From NCBI GenBank assembly GCA_963814875.1, contig CAWFFJ010000027.1, positions 62,001-126,000 on the forward strand: DNA of 64,000 bases, given 5' to 3'. The notes beneath the pieces were generated by a model that was not told the origin of the DNA, did not search any database, and was given only the letters and a program-made list of their open reading frames with translations. The stretch's first letter is position 1; the number at the start of each line of letters is the position of its first letter. Positions 1-9,027 of this stretch are shown piece after piece. This stretch comes from CAVSIS01 sp963814875. GTDB taxonomy: Bacteria > Acidobacteriota > Thermoanaerobaculia > Thermoanaerobaculales > Sulfomarinibacteraceae. The translations under genes were made by a program, and so were the position numbers.

Positions 1-1
1 G

Positions 2-1474
2 GATGGGTCTCGTCCCCTGGAGGACCGCAAGGCGGACTACTTCACCGAGGTCGAGCCGCGCTTCGAGAAGATCAAGCACCTGGCGCAGACCATCCTCGAG
101 CTGAATCAGGATCACATGCGGCAAGCGAGCTTGGATGCGCGAGAGAAATCCAGCGCAGCCTTCCAGGCGATGCTCGCCGCCGTGGTCGCGGCCACGCTCA
201 TCGCGACGCTCTTCAGCTACCTGGCACACCGCTGGATCCTCAAGCCGGTCCGGCGCCTGATCGAGTCCACGAACGACATCCGACGGGGCGACCTGGAGGT
301 TGTTCTCGAGCGCGGCTCCCGCGATGAGATCGGGCAGCTCGCCGAGTCGTTCAACGAGATGGCGGTCGCCCTGCGCGAGGTGCGCAACCGCGACCACCTC
401 AACCTGATGCGCACCCGCGCGGCGACTCAGGATGTCTTCGAAGTCGTGCCGGAAGCCATCGTCGTCCTCGACCTCGAGGGACGGGTAGATGTCGCCACGG
501 ACATGGCGCAGCGAGCCTTCGGCCTCAAGCCGGGGGTGCTGGCCCAGGAGCTCGGGCATGCCTGGCTTCCGTCGCTGATCCAGGAGGCCCTCGACCAGGA
601 CGGTCTGATTCGGCACGACGTCACGAGCGAGCGCATCCAGCGGTTCGTCGACAACGGCGAGCACTTCTTCGAACCGTGGGCGGTCCCCATCCCGGCTGGA
701 GCGAGGCCCGCAGAGCGCACCGGCGTCTGCCTGATCCTCAAGGACGTGACCGAGGCCCAACAGCAGCGAGAGCTCAAGCGGGGTGTCGTGGCGACGGTCT
801 CACACCAGCTCAAGACGCCGCTGACCTCGCTGCGGATGGCGATCCACCTGCTGCTGGAGGAGCGGCTCGGCGCCCTCAACGAGAAGCAGACCGAGCTGCT
901 GGTAGGCGCCCGCGCCGATGCTGAGCGTCTCGCGAGCATCCTCACAGATCTGCTGGACATGGGCCGCATCGAGTCGGGCCGCGACGCCCTGTCGCCAGTG
1001 CCCAGCACCCCGCGCGACCTGGCTCGCGAGGCCGTTGAGCCCTTCCTCGCGGCGGCGAAGGACAAGGGCATCACGCTCACGGACGCCGTGCCCGACGACC
1101 TGCCGGAGGTGATGGCCGACCCGACCAGGATCCAGCACGCGTTCGCCAATCTCCTGTCCAACGCCCTTCGCTTCACCCATCCAGGGGGCGCCATCACGGT
1201 CCGCGCCGCGGTTGCAGACCAGCAGGTGCGCTTCTCCATCGAGGACACCGGCGACGGCATCCCGGCCGAGCATCTGGGCAGGCTCTTCACCCCGTTTTTC
1301 CGCGTACCTGGTCAGGACGAGAGCTCCGGCGCCGGCCTCGGGCTCGCGATCGTCGCCGAGGTCGTCAAGGCCCACGGAGGTGGCGTCAGCGCCGAGAGCG
1401 AGCCCGGTCGTGGGTCGACGTTCTCCTTCACGCTGCCAGTGAGCGGCTCCGACGGCTCCGAAAACACCCGCTAA
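2..1474 (+). CDS. HAMP/PAS sensor histidine kinase, 5' end outside window
   Basis: This is the C-terminal ~490 residues of a membrane sensor kinase; the frame is open to the window edge, so the true start lies upstream. After a short extracytoplasmic remnant come a membrane helix (about bases 165-235), a HAMP linker (PVRRLIE to about base 385), a PAS-like domain, then HisKA with the H-box SHQLKTPLTS (phospho-His codon near base 803) and an HATPase domain with N (NLLSNALRF), G1 (EDTGDGIP) and G2 (GAGLGLAI) boxes. The H-box resembles KinB-type kinases. It ends 10 nt before a small membrane ORF and kdpF, so it is probably co-transcribed with kdp and may replace the kinase half missing from the KdpD-like protein at 6238-7902. 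The response regulator is presumably further upstream. Confidence 0.9.
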   Translation, partial: DGSRPLEDRKADYFTEVEPRFEKIKHLAQTILELNQDHMRQASLDAREKSSAAFQAMLAAVVAATLIATLFSYLAHRWILKPVRRLIESTNDIRRGDLEVVLERGSRDEIGQLAESFNEMAVALREVRNRDHLNLMRTRAATQDVFEVVPEAIVVLDLEGRVDVATDMAQRAFGLKPGVLAQELGHAWLPSLIQEALDQDGLIRHDVTSERIQRFVDNGEHFFEPWAVPIPAGARPAERTGVCLILKDVTEAQQQRELKRGVVATVSHQLKTPLTSLRMAIHLLLEERLGALNEKQTELLVGARADAERLASILTDLLDMGRIESGRDALSPVPSTPRDLAREAVEPFLAAAKDKGITLTDAVPDDLPEVMADPTRIQHAFANLLSNALRFTHPGGAITVRAAVADQQVRFSIEDTGDGIPAEHLGRLFTPFFRVPGQDESSGAGLGLAIVAEVVKAHGGGVSAESEPGRGSTFSFTLPVSGSDGSENTR

Positions 1475-1484
1475 GGAGTGATCC

Positions 1485-1568
1485 ATGTTCCTCGTGCTCT
1501 GTCTCGTTCTTGCCCTACTGATATTTGCTGCCCTCGCGGGCATCACGGTCCTGTGTGACCGCGTCTAG
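1485..1568 (+). CDS. 27-aa hydrophobic peptide ahead of kdpF
   Basis: A very short ORF: ATG preceded by AAGGAG (1474-1479), encoding an almost wholly hydrophobic helix (MFLVLCLVLALLIFAALAG...) and ending in CDRV. It lies between the kinase and kdpF, and its TAG overlaps the AGGAGG that serves kdpF. The tight packing and good ribosome site suggest it is translated, as a single-span membrane peptide. No family is recognised. It could be a second KdpF-like subunit or merely a translational-coupling leader. Confidence 0.5.
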   Translation: MFLVLCLVLALLIFAALAGITVLCDRV

Positions 1569-1577
1569 GAGGTCATC

Positions 1578-1658
1578 GTGCTCTACCTCGCCGCGATCCT
1601 GTTTGTTGGCTCCATGGCGTATCTCCTCTACGTCATCGTGAAACCCGAGAAGTTCTGA
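1578..1658 (+). CDS. kdpF: KdpF, small subunit of the K+-transporting ATPase
   Basis: A 26-aa single-span membrane peptide starting with GTG, preceded by AGGAGG (1567-1572). The C-terminus KPEKF after a YLLYVIV helix is the usual KdpF ending. KdpF stabilises the KdpABC complex in the inner membrane. It heads the kdp structural genes but is separated from kdpA by a 164-bp nested palindromic element. Confidence 0.8.
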   Translation: MLYLAAILFVGSMAYLLYVIVKPEKF

Positions 1659-1662
1659 TTAG

Positions 1663-1826
1663 GACCTAAGATGAGCGATTCTCAACGACGATCTGCACCA
1701 GTCTCTTGCGCCCTGGACGGTTGCGAAAATGCTCGACATACCAGCGGGTATGCCTCCGCTTTTCGCAACCGCCAGAACATCAAGATCTTGGCACATCTCA
1801 TTCGCCAGAATCGCTCGTCTTAGGTC
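1663..1826. repeat. 164-bp nested inverted-repeat element (MITE-like) inside the kdp operon
   Basis: The ends are 20-bp inverted repeats with one mismatch: GACCTAAGATGAGCGATTCT at 1663-1682 against the complement of 1807-1826. Inside is a second perfect inverted repeat, CGGTTGCGAAAA at 1718-1729 and TTTTCGCAACCG at 1760-1771, with a small palindrome (ATACC-AGCG-GGTAT) at its centre. There is no ORF with a ribosome site. The two-level symmetry fits a miniature inverted-repeat transposable element or a REP/BIME-type element. It fills the whole kdpF-kdpA gap and would fold into a long hairpin in the operon mRNA. No flanking target duplication is clear. Confidence 0.65.
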
Positions 1827-1838
1827 GAAGGGAGCGCC

Positions 1839-3512
1839 ATGTCGATGCTGTTCATCGTCGTCGTCCTCGGTGCTGTCGCCCTGCTCTCCTGGCCCCTGGG
1901 GAAAGCGATGACCTGGGCGATGCACCCCGCCGAGCAGCCAGGCACGCTGCGGCTCCGCCTCGAGTCCGCCCTGCGTTGGATCAGCGGCGGCCTGGCGGAT
2001 CGCGAGCAGGACTGGAAGCGGTACTGCCTCGCAATGCTCCTGTTCAACGGCCTCATGTTCCTGGTCGTGTACGCCATCCTCTCGCTCCAGCAGGTGCTGC
2101 CTCTGAATCCCGACGGCAAGGGGGCACTGGAGCCGAGCCTGATCTTCAACACGACGGCCTCCTTCACGTCGAACACGAACCTCCAGCACTACTCGGGAGA
2201 GGCGTCGCTCAGCTACTTCTCGCAGCTCTTCGGCCTGATGTGGCTCCAGTTCGTCTCGGCCGCCACCGGAATCGCCGCTCTGACGGCGCTGGCGCGAGGT
2301 CTCTGTGGCAAGGGCATCGGGAACTTCTATCGCGACGTCCTCCGCGCCACCTTTCTCGTCCTGCTGCCGGTGGCCACGGTGGTGGCGCTCGTGCTCGTCC
2401 TGCTCGGCACGCCCATGACCTTGGCGGGGGCCGCGCACGCCACGACGCTGGAAGGCGCTTCGCAGATGATCGCCCGCGGGCCCGTGGCCGCCTTCGTGGC
2501 CATCAAGCAGCTGGGGACCAACGGCGGCGGGTTCTTCGGTCCCAACTCCACACATCCCTTCGAGAACCCGACCTTCTGGACCAACCTCGTCGAGATCTGG
2601 TCCATCCTGCTGATCCCCATGGCGTGCGTCTGGCTGTTCGGTCGGATCACCGGCCGGATGCGGCATGCCGCCATCGTGTTCGCCGTGATGGGCGTGCTGC
2701 TGGTGACGATGGTGTCGCTTGCCGTGTACTTCGAGAGCGCGCCGGCCGCGGCGCTGTCGGGGCTTCCAGTCCAGGAGACCGGCAACCTCGAGGGCAAGGA
2801 GCTCCGCTTCGGCCCGACCTCCGGTCCGGTCTGGGGCACGCTCACCACCTCCACCAGCAACGGCTCCGTGGATGCCATGCACGACAGCTTCAACCCGCTC
2901 ACGGGCCTGATTCCGCTCGCGGGCATGTGGCTCAACGTGACCTTTGGCGGCGTCGGGGTCGGCCTGGTCAATATGTTCCTCTACATCGTCGTCGCCGTCT
3001 TCATATCGGGAATGATGGTGGGACGGACCCCGGAGTACCTGACACGGAAGTTGGAGACTCGCGAGATGAAGCTCGCGCTCCTCGCGCTCCTCGTCCACCC
3101 GCTCTTCATACTCGGAGGAACCGCGCTCTTCGCATCGACACCCTGGGGCGCCGGGACGGTGCACAACCCCGGGGCACACGGCTTCAGCGAGATCCTCTAC
3201 GAGTTCAGCTCGGCCAGCGCCAACAACGGGTCCGGCTTCGAAGGGCTGGGCGACAACACCGTGCCCTGGAACCTCGCGACCGGGATCGTGATGCTCCTCG
3301 GGCGCTTCATCCCAATCATTCTGCCGCTGGCCATCGCGGGGTCGCTCGCGCGCAAGAGGCCCGCGCCGGAGACCAGCGGAACCTTGCGCACGGACACCGT
3401 CCTCTTCGGAACGGTTCTGCTCGGCATCGTGGTCCTCGTCGGGGCGCTGTTGTTCCTCCCGGTGGCTGTCCTCGGGCCGATCGCCGAGCACCTGGCTGTG
3501 GCAGGAGGGTGA
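1839..3512 (+). CDS. kdpA: KdpA, K+-binding translocating subunit of the K+-ATPase
   Basis: A 557-aa polytopic inner-membrane protein of the usual KdpA length, related to K+ channels. Pore-loop signatures are visible: NTTASFTSNTNLQHY near residue 110 and GTNGGGFFGPNSTHPFENP near residue 230. KdpA selects and carries K+ using energy from KdpB. The start has a GAAGGGAG ribosome site just downstream of the inverted-repeat element. KdpB follows after 4 nt. Confidence 0.97.
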   Translation: MSMLFIVVVLGAVALLSWPLGKAMTWAMHPAEQPGTLRLRLESALRWISGGLADREQDWKRYCLAMLLFNGLMFLVVYAILSLQQVLPLNPDGKGALEPSLIFNTTASFTSNTNLQHYSGEASLSYFSQLFGLMWLQFVSAATGIAALTALARGLCGKGIGNFYRDVLRATFLVLLPVATVVALVLVLLGTPMTLAGAAHATTLEGASQMIARGPVAAFVAIKQLGTNGGGFFGPNSTHPFENPTFWTNLVEIWSILLIPMACVWLFGRITGRMRHAAIVFAVMGVLLVTMVSLAVYFESAPAAALSGLPVQETGNLEGKELRFGPTSGPVWGTLTTSTSNGSVDAMHDSFNPLTGLIPLAGMWLNVTFGGVGVGLVNMFLYIVVAVFISGMMVGRTPEYLTRKLETREMKLALLALLVHPLFILGGTALFASTPWGAGTVHNPGAHGFSEILYEFSSASANNGSGFEGLGDNTVPWNLATGIVMLLGRFIPIILPLAIAGSLARKRPAPETSGTLRTDTVLFGTVLLGIVVLVGALLFLPVAVLGPIAEHLAVAGG

Positions 3513-3516
3513 GCCG

Positions 3517-5613
3517 ATGAAACGCTCGCAGAAGCCAATGACGACCACCCACCACGCACCCCGGCAGGCCAAGCTCGCTCGTCGTCACGCGAGGACGGCC
3601 TCCCTCTTCGACCGTTCCCTGGTCCGCGCTGCGGCCGGACAGGCGGTCGTCATGCTGAAGCCGTGGATCATGGCGCGCAACCCCGTGATGTTCGTGTGCG
3701 AGGTCGGGGCCGCCCTCACCACGCTCGTCCTGGCGCAGCAGACGATCTCCGGCGGCGCTGTGGTCTACACCCTGGCCGTGACGGTGGTGCTGTGGGGAAC
3801 GGTGCTGTTCGCGAACTTCGCCGAGGCGCTCGCCGAGGCGCGGGGACGCGCCCAGGCGGACACTCTGAAGCGCACCCGGAAAAGCACCCCCGCCCGGCGG
3901 GTGACGGACGGCGGGGAAGAGCAGGTGCCGTCGGACGAGCTGCGCCAAGGGGACGTGGTCCTGGTGGCAGCGGGAGAGATCATTCCCAGCGACGGGGAGG
4001 TCGTCGAGGGCGCCGCCAGCGTCGACGAGTCCGCAATCACCGGCGAGTCCGCACCGGTGGTGCGGGAAGCAGGCGGCGATCGGTCGGGGGTCACCGGTGG
4101 CACCAGGGTTCTCTCGGACGAACTCAAGATCCGCATCACCGCCGGGGCCGGAGAGTCGTTCCTCGACAAGATGATCGCCCTGGTCGAGGGGGCGACTCGG
4201 CAGAAGACGCCGAACGAGCTGGCGCTCACCGTGACGCTCGCGGGTCTCACGCTCGCCTTCCTGATGGTCACCGGCGCACTGTGGCCAATGGGCCGCTACT
4301 TCGACGTCGACCTGCCGATCCCCACCCTCATTGCCTTGCTCGTGTGCCTGATCCCCACCACCATCGGTGCGCTGCTCGCGGCCATCGGTCTGGCGGGCAT
4401 GGATCGCGCGCTGTCGGCCAACGTGCTCGCCAAGAGCGGCAAGGCCGTCGAGCTGGCCGGAGACGTGGACACACTGCTCCTGGACAAGACCGGTACCATC
4501 ACCATGGGAGACCGACAGGCGACCGAGTACTTTCCGGTTTCCGGTGTGAGCCGTGAGCGGCTGGCGGAGGCCGCCATGAGGGCATCGTTCGGCGACCAGA
4601 CGCCCGAGGGCAAGTCCATCGTGGCGCTGGGAGCGCGTACCCTCGGGGCGAGCGCACCGCAGGCGAGTGGTGAGGCGACCGTGATTCCCTTCACGGCGCA
4701 GTCCCGCCTGAGCGGCCTCGACACGCTAGACGGCCGGCGGCTGCGCAAGGGGGCCCCGGATGCCATCGCGGCCTACGTGCGCGAGCAGGGGGGCAGGATC
4801 CCGGATGGACTGCAGGATCTTGTGGACAGTGTCGCGCGGGAGGGGGCCACACCGATCGTGGTTGCAGAAGCCGGCGAGGCCCTCGGCGTGGTGGCGCTCT
4901 CCGACGTCCTGAAGCCCGGCATCCGGGACCGCTTCGAGCGGCTGCGAGCCATGGGGCTGCGAGTGGTCATGGTGACGGGCGACAACCCGCTCACCGCCGC
5001 TGCGATCGCCGCGGAGGCCGGCGTGGACGACTACATCGCCGAGGCCAGACCCGAGGACAAGCTCGAGTACATACGCAAGGAGCAACGCGCTGGCCGGCTG
5101 GTCGCCATGATGGGGGACGGGACCAACGACGCCCCCGCCCTCGCCCAGGCCGACATCGGCGTCGCCATGAACTCGGGCACCCAGGCGGCCAAGGAAGCGG
5201 GCAACATGGTCGACCTCGACAGCGATCCGACCAAGCTGATCGAGGTCATCGAGATCGGCAAGCAGCTCCTCATGACCCGCGGCGCCCTCACGACCTTTTC
5301 CATCGCCAACGACGTCGCCAAGTACTTCGCCATCATCCCGGCGATGTTCATGCTCGCCATCCCGCAGCTCGCGGTGCTCAACATCATGGGGCTGGCGACG
5401 CCGCAGAGCGCGATCCTCTCGGCGCTCATCTTCAATGCGCTGGTCATTCCCCTGTTGATTCCCATAGCCATCAAAGGGGTGAAGTACCGGCCGATGGGGG
5501 CGGACCGCCTGCTGCGCAAAAACCTGCTCGTCTATGGTCTCGGGGGCGTGCTCGTCCCGTTTGTCGGGATCAAGCTGATCGACATCGCGGTCGGCTGGAC
5601 GGGGCTCTTCTGA
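3517..5613 (+). CDS. kdpB: KdpB, P-type ATPase subunit of the K+ transporter
   Basis: A 698-aa P-type ATPase that powers KdpA. It carries the TGES actuator motif (ITGESAPV), the phosphorylation motif DKTGTIT with Asp323, and the hinge GDGTNDAPALAQADIGVAMNS. The length is normal. The start used is the ATG 4 nt after kdpA; an in-frame ATG at 3538 is an alternative. The stop TGA overlaps the kdpC start (TGATG), so the two are translationally coupled. Confidence 0.97.
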   Translation: MKRSQKPMTTTHHAPRQAKLARRHARTASLFDRSLVRAAAGQAVVMLKPWIMARNPVMFVCEVGAALTTLVLAQQTISGGAVVYTLAVTVVLWGTVLFANFAEALAEARGRAQADTLKRTRKSTPARRVTDGGEEQVPSDELRQGDVVLVAAGEIIPSDGEVVEGAASVDESAITGESAPVVREAGGDRSGVTGGTRVLSDELKIRITAGAGESFLDKMIALVEGATRQKTPNELALTVTLAGLTLAFLMVTGALWPMGRYFDVDLPIPTLIALLVCLIPTTIGALLAAIGLAGMDRALSANVLAKSGKAVELAGDVDTLLLDKTGTITMGDRQATEYFPVSGVSRERLAEAAMRASFGDQTPEGKSIVALGARTLGASAPQASGEATVIPFTAQSRLSGLDTLDGRRLRKGAPDAIAAYVREQGGRIPDGLQDLVDSVAREGATPIVVAEAGEALGVVALSDVLKPGIRDRFERLRAMGLRVVMVTGDNPLTAAAIAAEAGVDDYIAEARPEDKLEYIRKEQRAGRLVAMMGDGTNDAPALAQADIGVAMNSGTQAAKEAGNMVDLDSDPTKLIEVIEIGKQLLMTRGALTTFSIANDVAKYFAIIPAMFMLAIPQLAVLNIMGLATPQSAILSALIFNALVIPLLIPIAIKGVKYRPMGADRLLRKNLLVYGLGGVLVPFVGIKLIDIAVGWTGLF

Positions 5614-6230
5614 TGGCACAGAATCGAGGTGCATCCATGGCCACTCCCGAGACGAAACCGAGCGACGCCGGTGCCGTTCGGCAGCTCGTGACAGCACTGC
5701 GGATCGTCCTCTCGACGATGCTCGTCTGCTGCGTTGCGTACCCAGCGTTGATCCTACTGGCGGCAGGGACGCTGTCGCCGGATTCGGCGGAGGGATCACT
5801 GCTGCGCGACGAGCAGGGGCGCGTCATCGGCAGCGAGCGGATCGCACAAGGGTTCACGCGGCCCGAGTACTTCTGGCCGAGGCCCTCTGCGGTGGACTTC
5901 GACGCGACGGGTGCCGGTGGCAGCAACCTGTCCCCCGCGAGCTCCGAGCTGCGGTCGCGGGTCGAGGGTACCCTAAGGGGCTTCGTCGCTGCCAGCCGGG
6001 GCCCCGTTCCGGCCGATCTCGTCACCGCCTCTGGCAGCGGCCTCGATCCCGATATCTCGCTTGGTGCGGCAAAATACCAGGCGGAGAGGGTCGCGCGAGC
6101 GCGTGGCGTTGCTGTCGAGGCCGTGCTCGAACTGATCGAGGGGCACGCGCGGCGTCCCGCAGGGTCGCTGACGCCGGATGCGCTCGTGAACGTGCTGCAA
6201 CTCAACATCGCCCTGGACCGACTGAGATGA
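5613..6230 (+). CDS. kdpC: KdpC, accessory subunit of the K+-ATPase
   Basis: A 205-aa protein with one N-terminal membrane helix (about residues 22-45) and the periplasmic KdpC domain. Typical blocks are RPEYFWPRPSA, GGSNLSPASSEL, SGSGLDPDIS and the C-terminal VNVLQLNIALD. It overlaps kdpB by one base (TGATG); an ATG at 5637 is a possible shorter start. The KdpD-like gene follows after 7 nt. Confidence 0.96.
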   Translation: MAQNRGASMATPETKPSDAGAVRQLVTALRIVLSTMLVCCVAYPALILLAAGTLSPDSAEGSLLRDEQGRVIGSERIAQGFTRPEYFWPRPSAVDFDATGAGGSNLSPASSELRSRVEGTLRGFVAASRGPVPADLVTASGSGLDPDISLGAAKYQAERVARARGVAVEAVLELIEGHARRPAGSLTPDALVNVLQLNIALDRLR

Positions 6231-6237
6231 TCGTGCC

Positions 6238-7902
6238 ATGCAAGGCGACCGCGCTGACAACTTCCTGCGGCTGATCCGCCAGGCCCGCCGGGGCCGGCTG
6301 AAGATCTACCTCGGCTACGCTGCCGGCGTGGGCAAGACGTATGAAATGCTCGAAGAGGCCCATCGACTGAAGGCTGACGGTGTCGATGTCGTGGTGGGAG
6401 TCGTCGAGACCCACGGTAGAGCGGAGACGGAGGCACTGCTGGAGGGGCTCGAGATCGTGCCGCGCAGGCACATGGCCTACCGCGGAATCGACCTCAGTGA
6501 GATGGACCTCGAGGCGGTCCTTGCCCGCCGCCCCGACGCGGTCCTGGTAGATGAGCTCGCCCACACGAACGTGCCAGGAAGCAAGAACGGCAAGCGCTAC
6601 GAAGACGTGGAGGAAATCCTGGCGGCGGGGATCCACGTGATCTCGACGCTGAACATCCAGCATCTCGAGAGCCTCTACGAGACCGTGGAGCGGGCCACCG
6701 GCGTCAAGGTGAAGGAGCGCATTCCGGATCCTGTCGTGACCCGCGCCGATCAGCTCGTCAACGTCGACGTCACCGCACAGGACCTCCGCCGGCGGCTCCA
6801 GGAGGGGAAGGTCTACACGCCGGAGAGGATCGCAACGGCGTTGGATCATTTCTTCAAGGCGACGAACCTCGAGCAGCTCCGGGAGCTGACCCTGCGGGAG
6901 ATCGCGGCGCAGATCGACTCCAGGCGACGCGGAGACTGGCTGGGGGAGGCCCCGCCGGCGAGCCCGGACCAGGTCATGGTATGCCTGAGCTCACGAGGGC
7001 CGAACGCCGACGCTCTGCTCCGCTACGCCTCCCGGCTGGCCGGTCGGCTCAACCGCAACTGGTATGCCGTATACGTGCAGACACCTTCGGAACGCCCGAC
7101 CGCAGTCGACGCCACAACTCAGCGGATTCTCTCGAACACCCTCACCCTGGCCAAGCAGCTTGGGGCGACCGTCTTCACCTATCGGGGCGATGATGTCGTG
7201 CTCACCATACTGCAGTTCGCCAGGGAGTACCGCGTCGGGCACATCGTGATCGGCAAGCCTGGTCGAAAGGTCCCCTTCTGGCGACGGCTGAGGGGAGAGG
7301 TCAGCGCTGTGGAGCGCCTGGTCACCGAGTCTGTCGGCGTGACGGTGGTCGTCCCCGACACCACGCTCATGCACGAGGGCAGGGCGTCCTCGTCTGGCAC
7401 CGAGGCCTCCTCGTCAGAGCCGCCGCGTCGGCAGCCCGAGGCGCCACCACCATCCGTGCTTGCGAATGCCCCCGTCATCGTCTGGCACGAGCCGGTTGCG
7501 AAGGAGTCCGCGCTGCGGCAGCTGCTGGAGGCGCTACATCGGACCTCCGAGATTCAGGATGCCGCCTGGACCGCCATCCTCGAACGCGAGGCCCAGGGCG
7601 GCACCCTGGTCGGTGACCACGTCGCCATCCCTCACGCTCGGGTCGGCGGCCTCGAGAAACCGATCGTCGCCGTCGGGGTCGCGAAACAGGGCATCGTCGA
7701 CCTGGAGGACGAGCGAGGCGTGCAGATCATGTTTCTTCTGCTGACACCTTCGGAACCTCCCGATGTGCACCTGACCATGCTCGGGGAGGTCGGCCGACTG
7801 GCGGCGGATGACAAATGGCGCAGGCAGGCCCTCGCCGCTACCGGTCCCCCGGAAGTGGCCCGGCTGCTCCGCAGGATGACCGCACGGTCCCGATCCGATT
7901 GA
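6238..7902 (+). CDS. KdpD-type sensor domain fused to USP and PTS EIIA-like domains, no kinase
   Basis: A 554-aa protein whose first ~210 residues are the KdpD N-terminal domain (Walker A GYAAGVGKTYEML; VLVDELAHTNVPGSKNGKRYEDVEEIL). A universal-stress-type domain follows to about residue 370 (VMVCLSSRGPNADALLRYASRLA ... HIVIGKPGRK). After a Ser/Pro-rich linker comes a PTS EIIA type-2 domain with the phospho-accepting histidine at about residue 466 (VAIPHARVGG). Full KdpD is about 900 aa with four membrane helices and a histidine kinase; both are absent here. It closes the kdp operon. Likely role: cytoplasmic K+/energy sensing that acts through another protein, perhaps the upstream kinase (inference). 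The stop is clean and the EIIA domain is intact, so it is not a simple truncation. Confidence 0.88.
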   Translation: MQGDRADNFLRLIRQARRGRLKIYLGYAAGVGKTYEMLEEAHRLKADGVDVVVGVVETHGRAETEALLEGLEIVPRRHMAYRGIDLSEMDLEAVLARRPDAVLVDELAHTNVPGSKNGKRYEDVEEILAAGIHVISTLNIQHLESLYETVERATGVKVKERIPDPVVTRADQLVNVDVTAQDLRRRLQEGKVYTPERIATALDHFFKATNLEQLRELTLREIAAQIDSRRRGDWLGEAPPASPDQVMVCLSSRGPNADALLRYASRLAGRLNRNWYAVYVQTPSERPTAVDATTQRILSNTLTLAKQLGATVFTYRGDDVVLTILQFAREYRVGHIVIGKPGRKVPFWRRLRGEVSAVERLVTESVGVTVVVPDTTLMHEGRASSSGTEASSSEPPRRQPEAPPPSVLANAPVIVWHEPVAKESALRQLLEALHRTSEIQDAAWTAILEREAQGGTLVGDHVAIPHARVGGLEKPIVAVGVAKQGIVDLEDERGVQIMFLLLTPSEPPDVHLTMLGEVGRLAADDKWRRQALAATGPPEVARLLRRMTARSRSD

Positions 7903-8087
7903 CCAACGCCGGACCCCCCCAGCCGACCTGCGGCGCGCACCGGCCCGTGGCGTCTCGCTCGAGAAGCTGGCGGAGCTGCTCGGCATCGACCCTCAAAGAC
8001 GCAAGCGCTCCAGGCTCTGACTACAGGGATATCTGCGACCCGATCTCCATGATGCAACCCGTCGGGTTGTTGACGGACGGCGTTCGG

Positions 8088-8906
8088 CGCCACGATCCGC
8101 TGGAGCACATCGGGCGGCACCGGGGCGTCGACCGCCATGTGCGCCAGATCGTCGACGCCGGCATCGAGCGCCAGGTCGAGGTCGACAACCGATGTGATGT
8201 GAGCCGAGACGACCGTCCCTCGGCCGTGGGCGATGCGCACCAGCAGGCTGGCCGGTGCGAGCGACATCACCGGTATCCGCCGGCCGAAGACGGTGCCGGT
8301 CTCCAGCGCGAGCTTGAGCAGGTCGACCCCACCGTCGAGCAGCCGCTCGGCCTGTGCCCGTGTGTCGGCGAGGCCGGTCAGGGCCACGGCAGGGCCACCT
8401 CCGAACGGCACGAAAGGGTAGCCGCCGGGGACGGTGAGCAGCGGGCCGGCGGCGACGAGGCGGGCCTCGGTGGGGCCGAGTGCGTTCTGCTCGCGGAACG
8501 GGAAGACCGACGCGGCGGTGGTGCCGAGGTCCCGCACGGTGGTCACACCGGCACGCGCCCAGGCGCGCAGGTTCGGCACGCTCGCCCCGCGGTGAACGTG
8601 GGCGTTGATCAGGCCGGGCAGGATCGTCCGGCCGCCAACGTCGATCACCCGGGCGCCGGTCGGGATCTCGATCGAGTCAACGGGCCCGGCGTAGGCGATG
8701 CGCCCGCCGTGGACGACCACAGCGGCGTCGACCACCGGCGGACCGCCTCGGCCGTCGATCAGACGGCCGCCGGCGAGCACGAGGTAGCCGTCGTTCCCTT
8801 CGGCCTGTGCGCCGGCGGGTACCGCGCTGAGCTGGCACGCGACAAAGCCGAGAGCGATCGCGGCAACGGCACACGTCTTCACGAGACCTCCACTGTCACT
8901 TGGCAT
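8088..8906 (-). pseudogene. amidohydrolase, 3'-truncated
   Basis: The first ~270 residues of an exported imidazolonepropionase-like amidohydrolase. There is an ATG at 8906, a signal peptide (TCAVAAIALGFVAC...AGAQA), the metal motif HVH in LPGLINAHVHRG, and SAHITSVVDLDLALDAGVDDLAHM. Family resemblance stops near base 8088. The frame then runs on as low-complexity sequence antisense to the end of the KdpD/EIIA gene, so the C-terminal third, including the catalytic Asp region, is missing. A complete paralogue lies at 21875-23191. Probably a decayed gene cut by a rearrangement at the edge of the repeat-rich region. Confidence 0.7.
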
Positions 8907-9027
8907 TCTCTTGGTGAGATACGAGCGCGGCCGCTGAAGGATGCGGCCAGCTCGGCCGCGGGGACCGGTGCGACACGACACGCGAGGCGGATCTCAGGGG
9001 GGCACCGCTCTCAAGCCCAGGCATGCT

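Noticed and set aside
1663..1826. Potassium or c-di-AMP riboswitch ahead of kdpA
   Set aside because: The region is dominated by two nested inverted repeats with transposon-like ends, not by a known riboswitch core.
1659..3572. Long minus-strand frame (637 codons) across kdpA
   Set aside because: Antisense shadow: composition is His/Arg/Glu-rich with no domain, while kdpA on the other strand is unmistakable.
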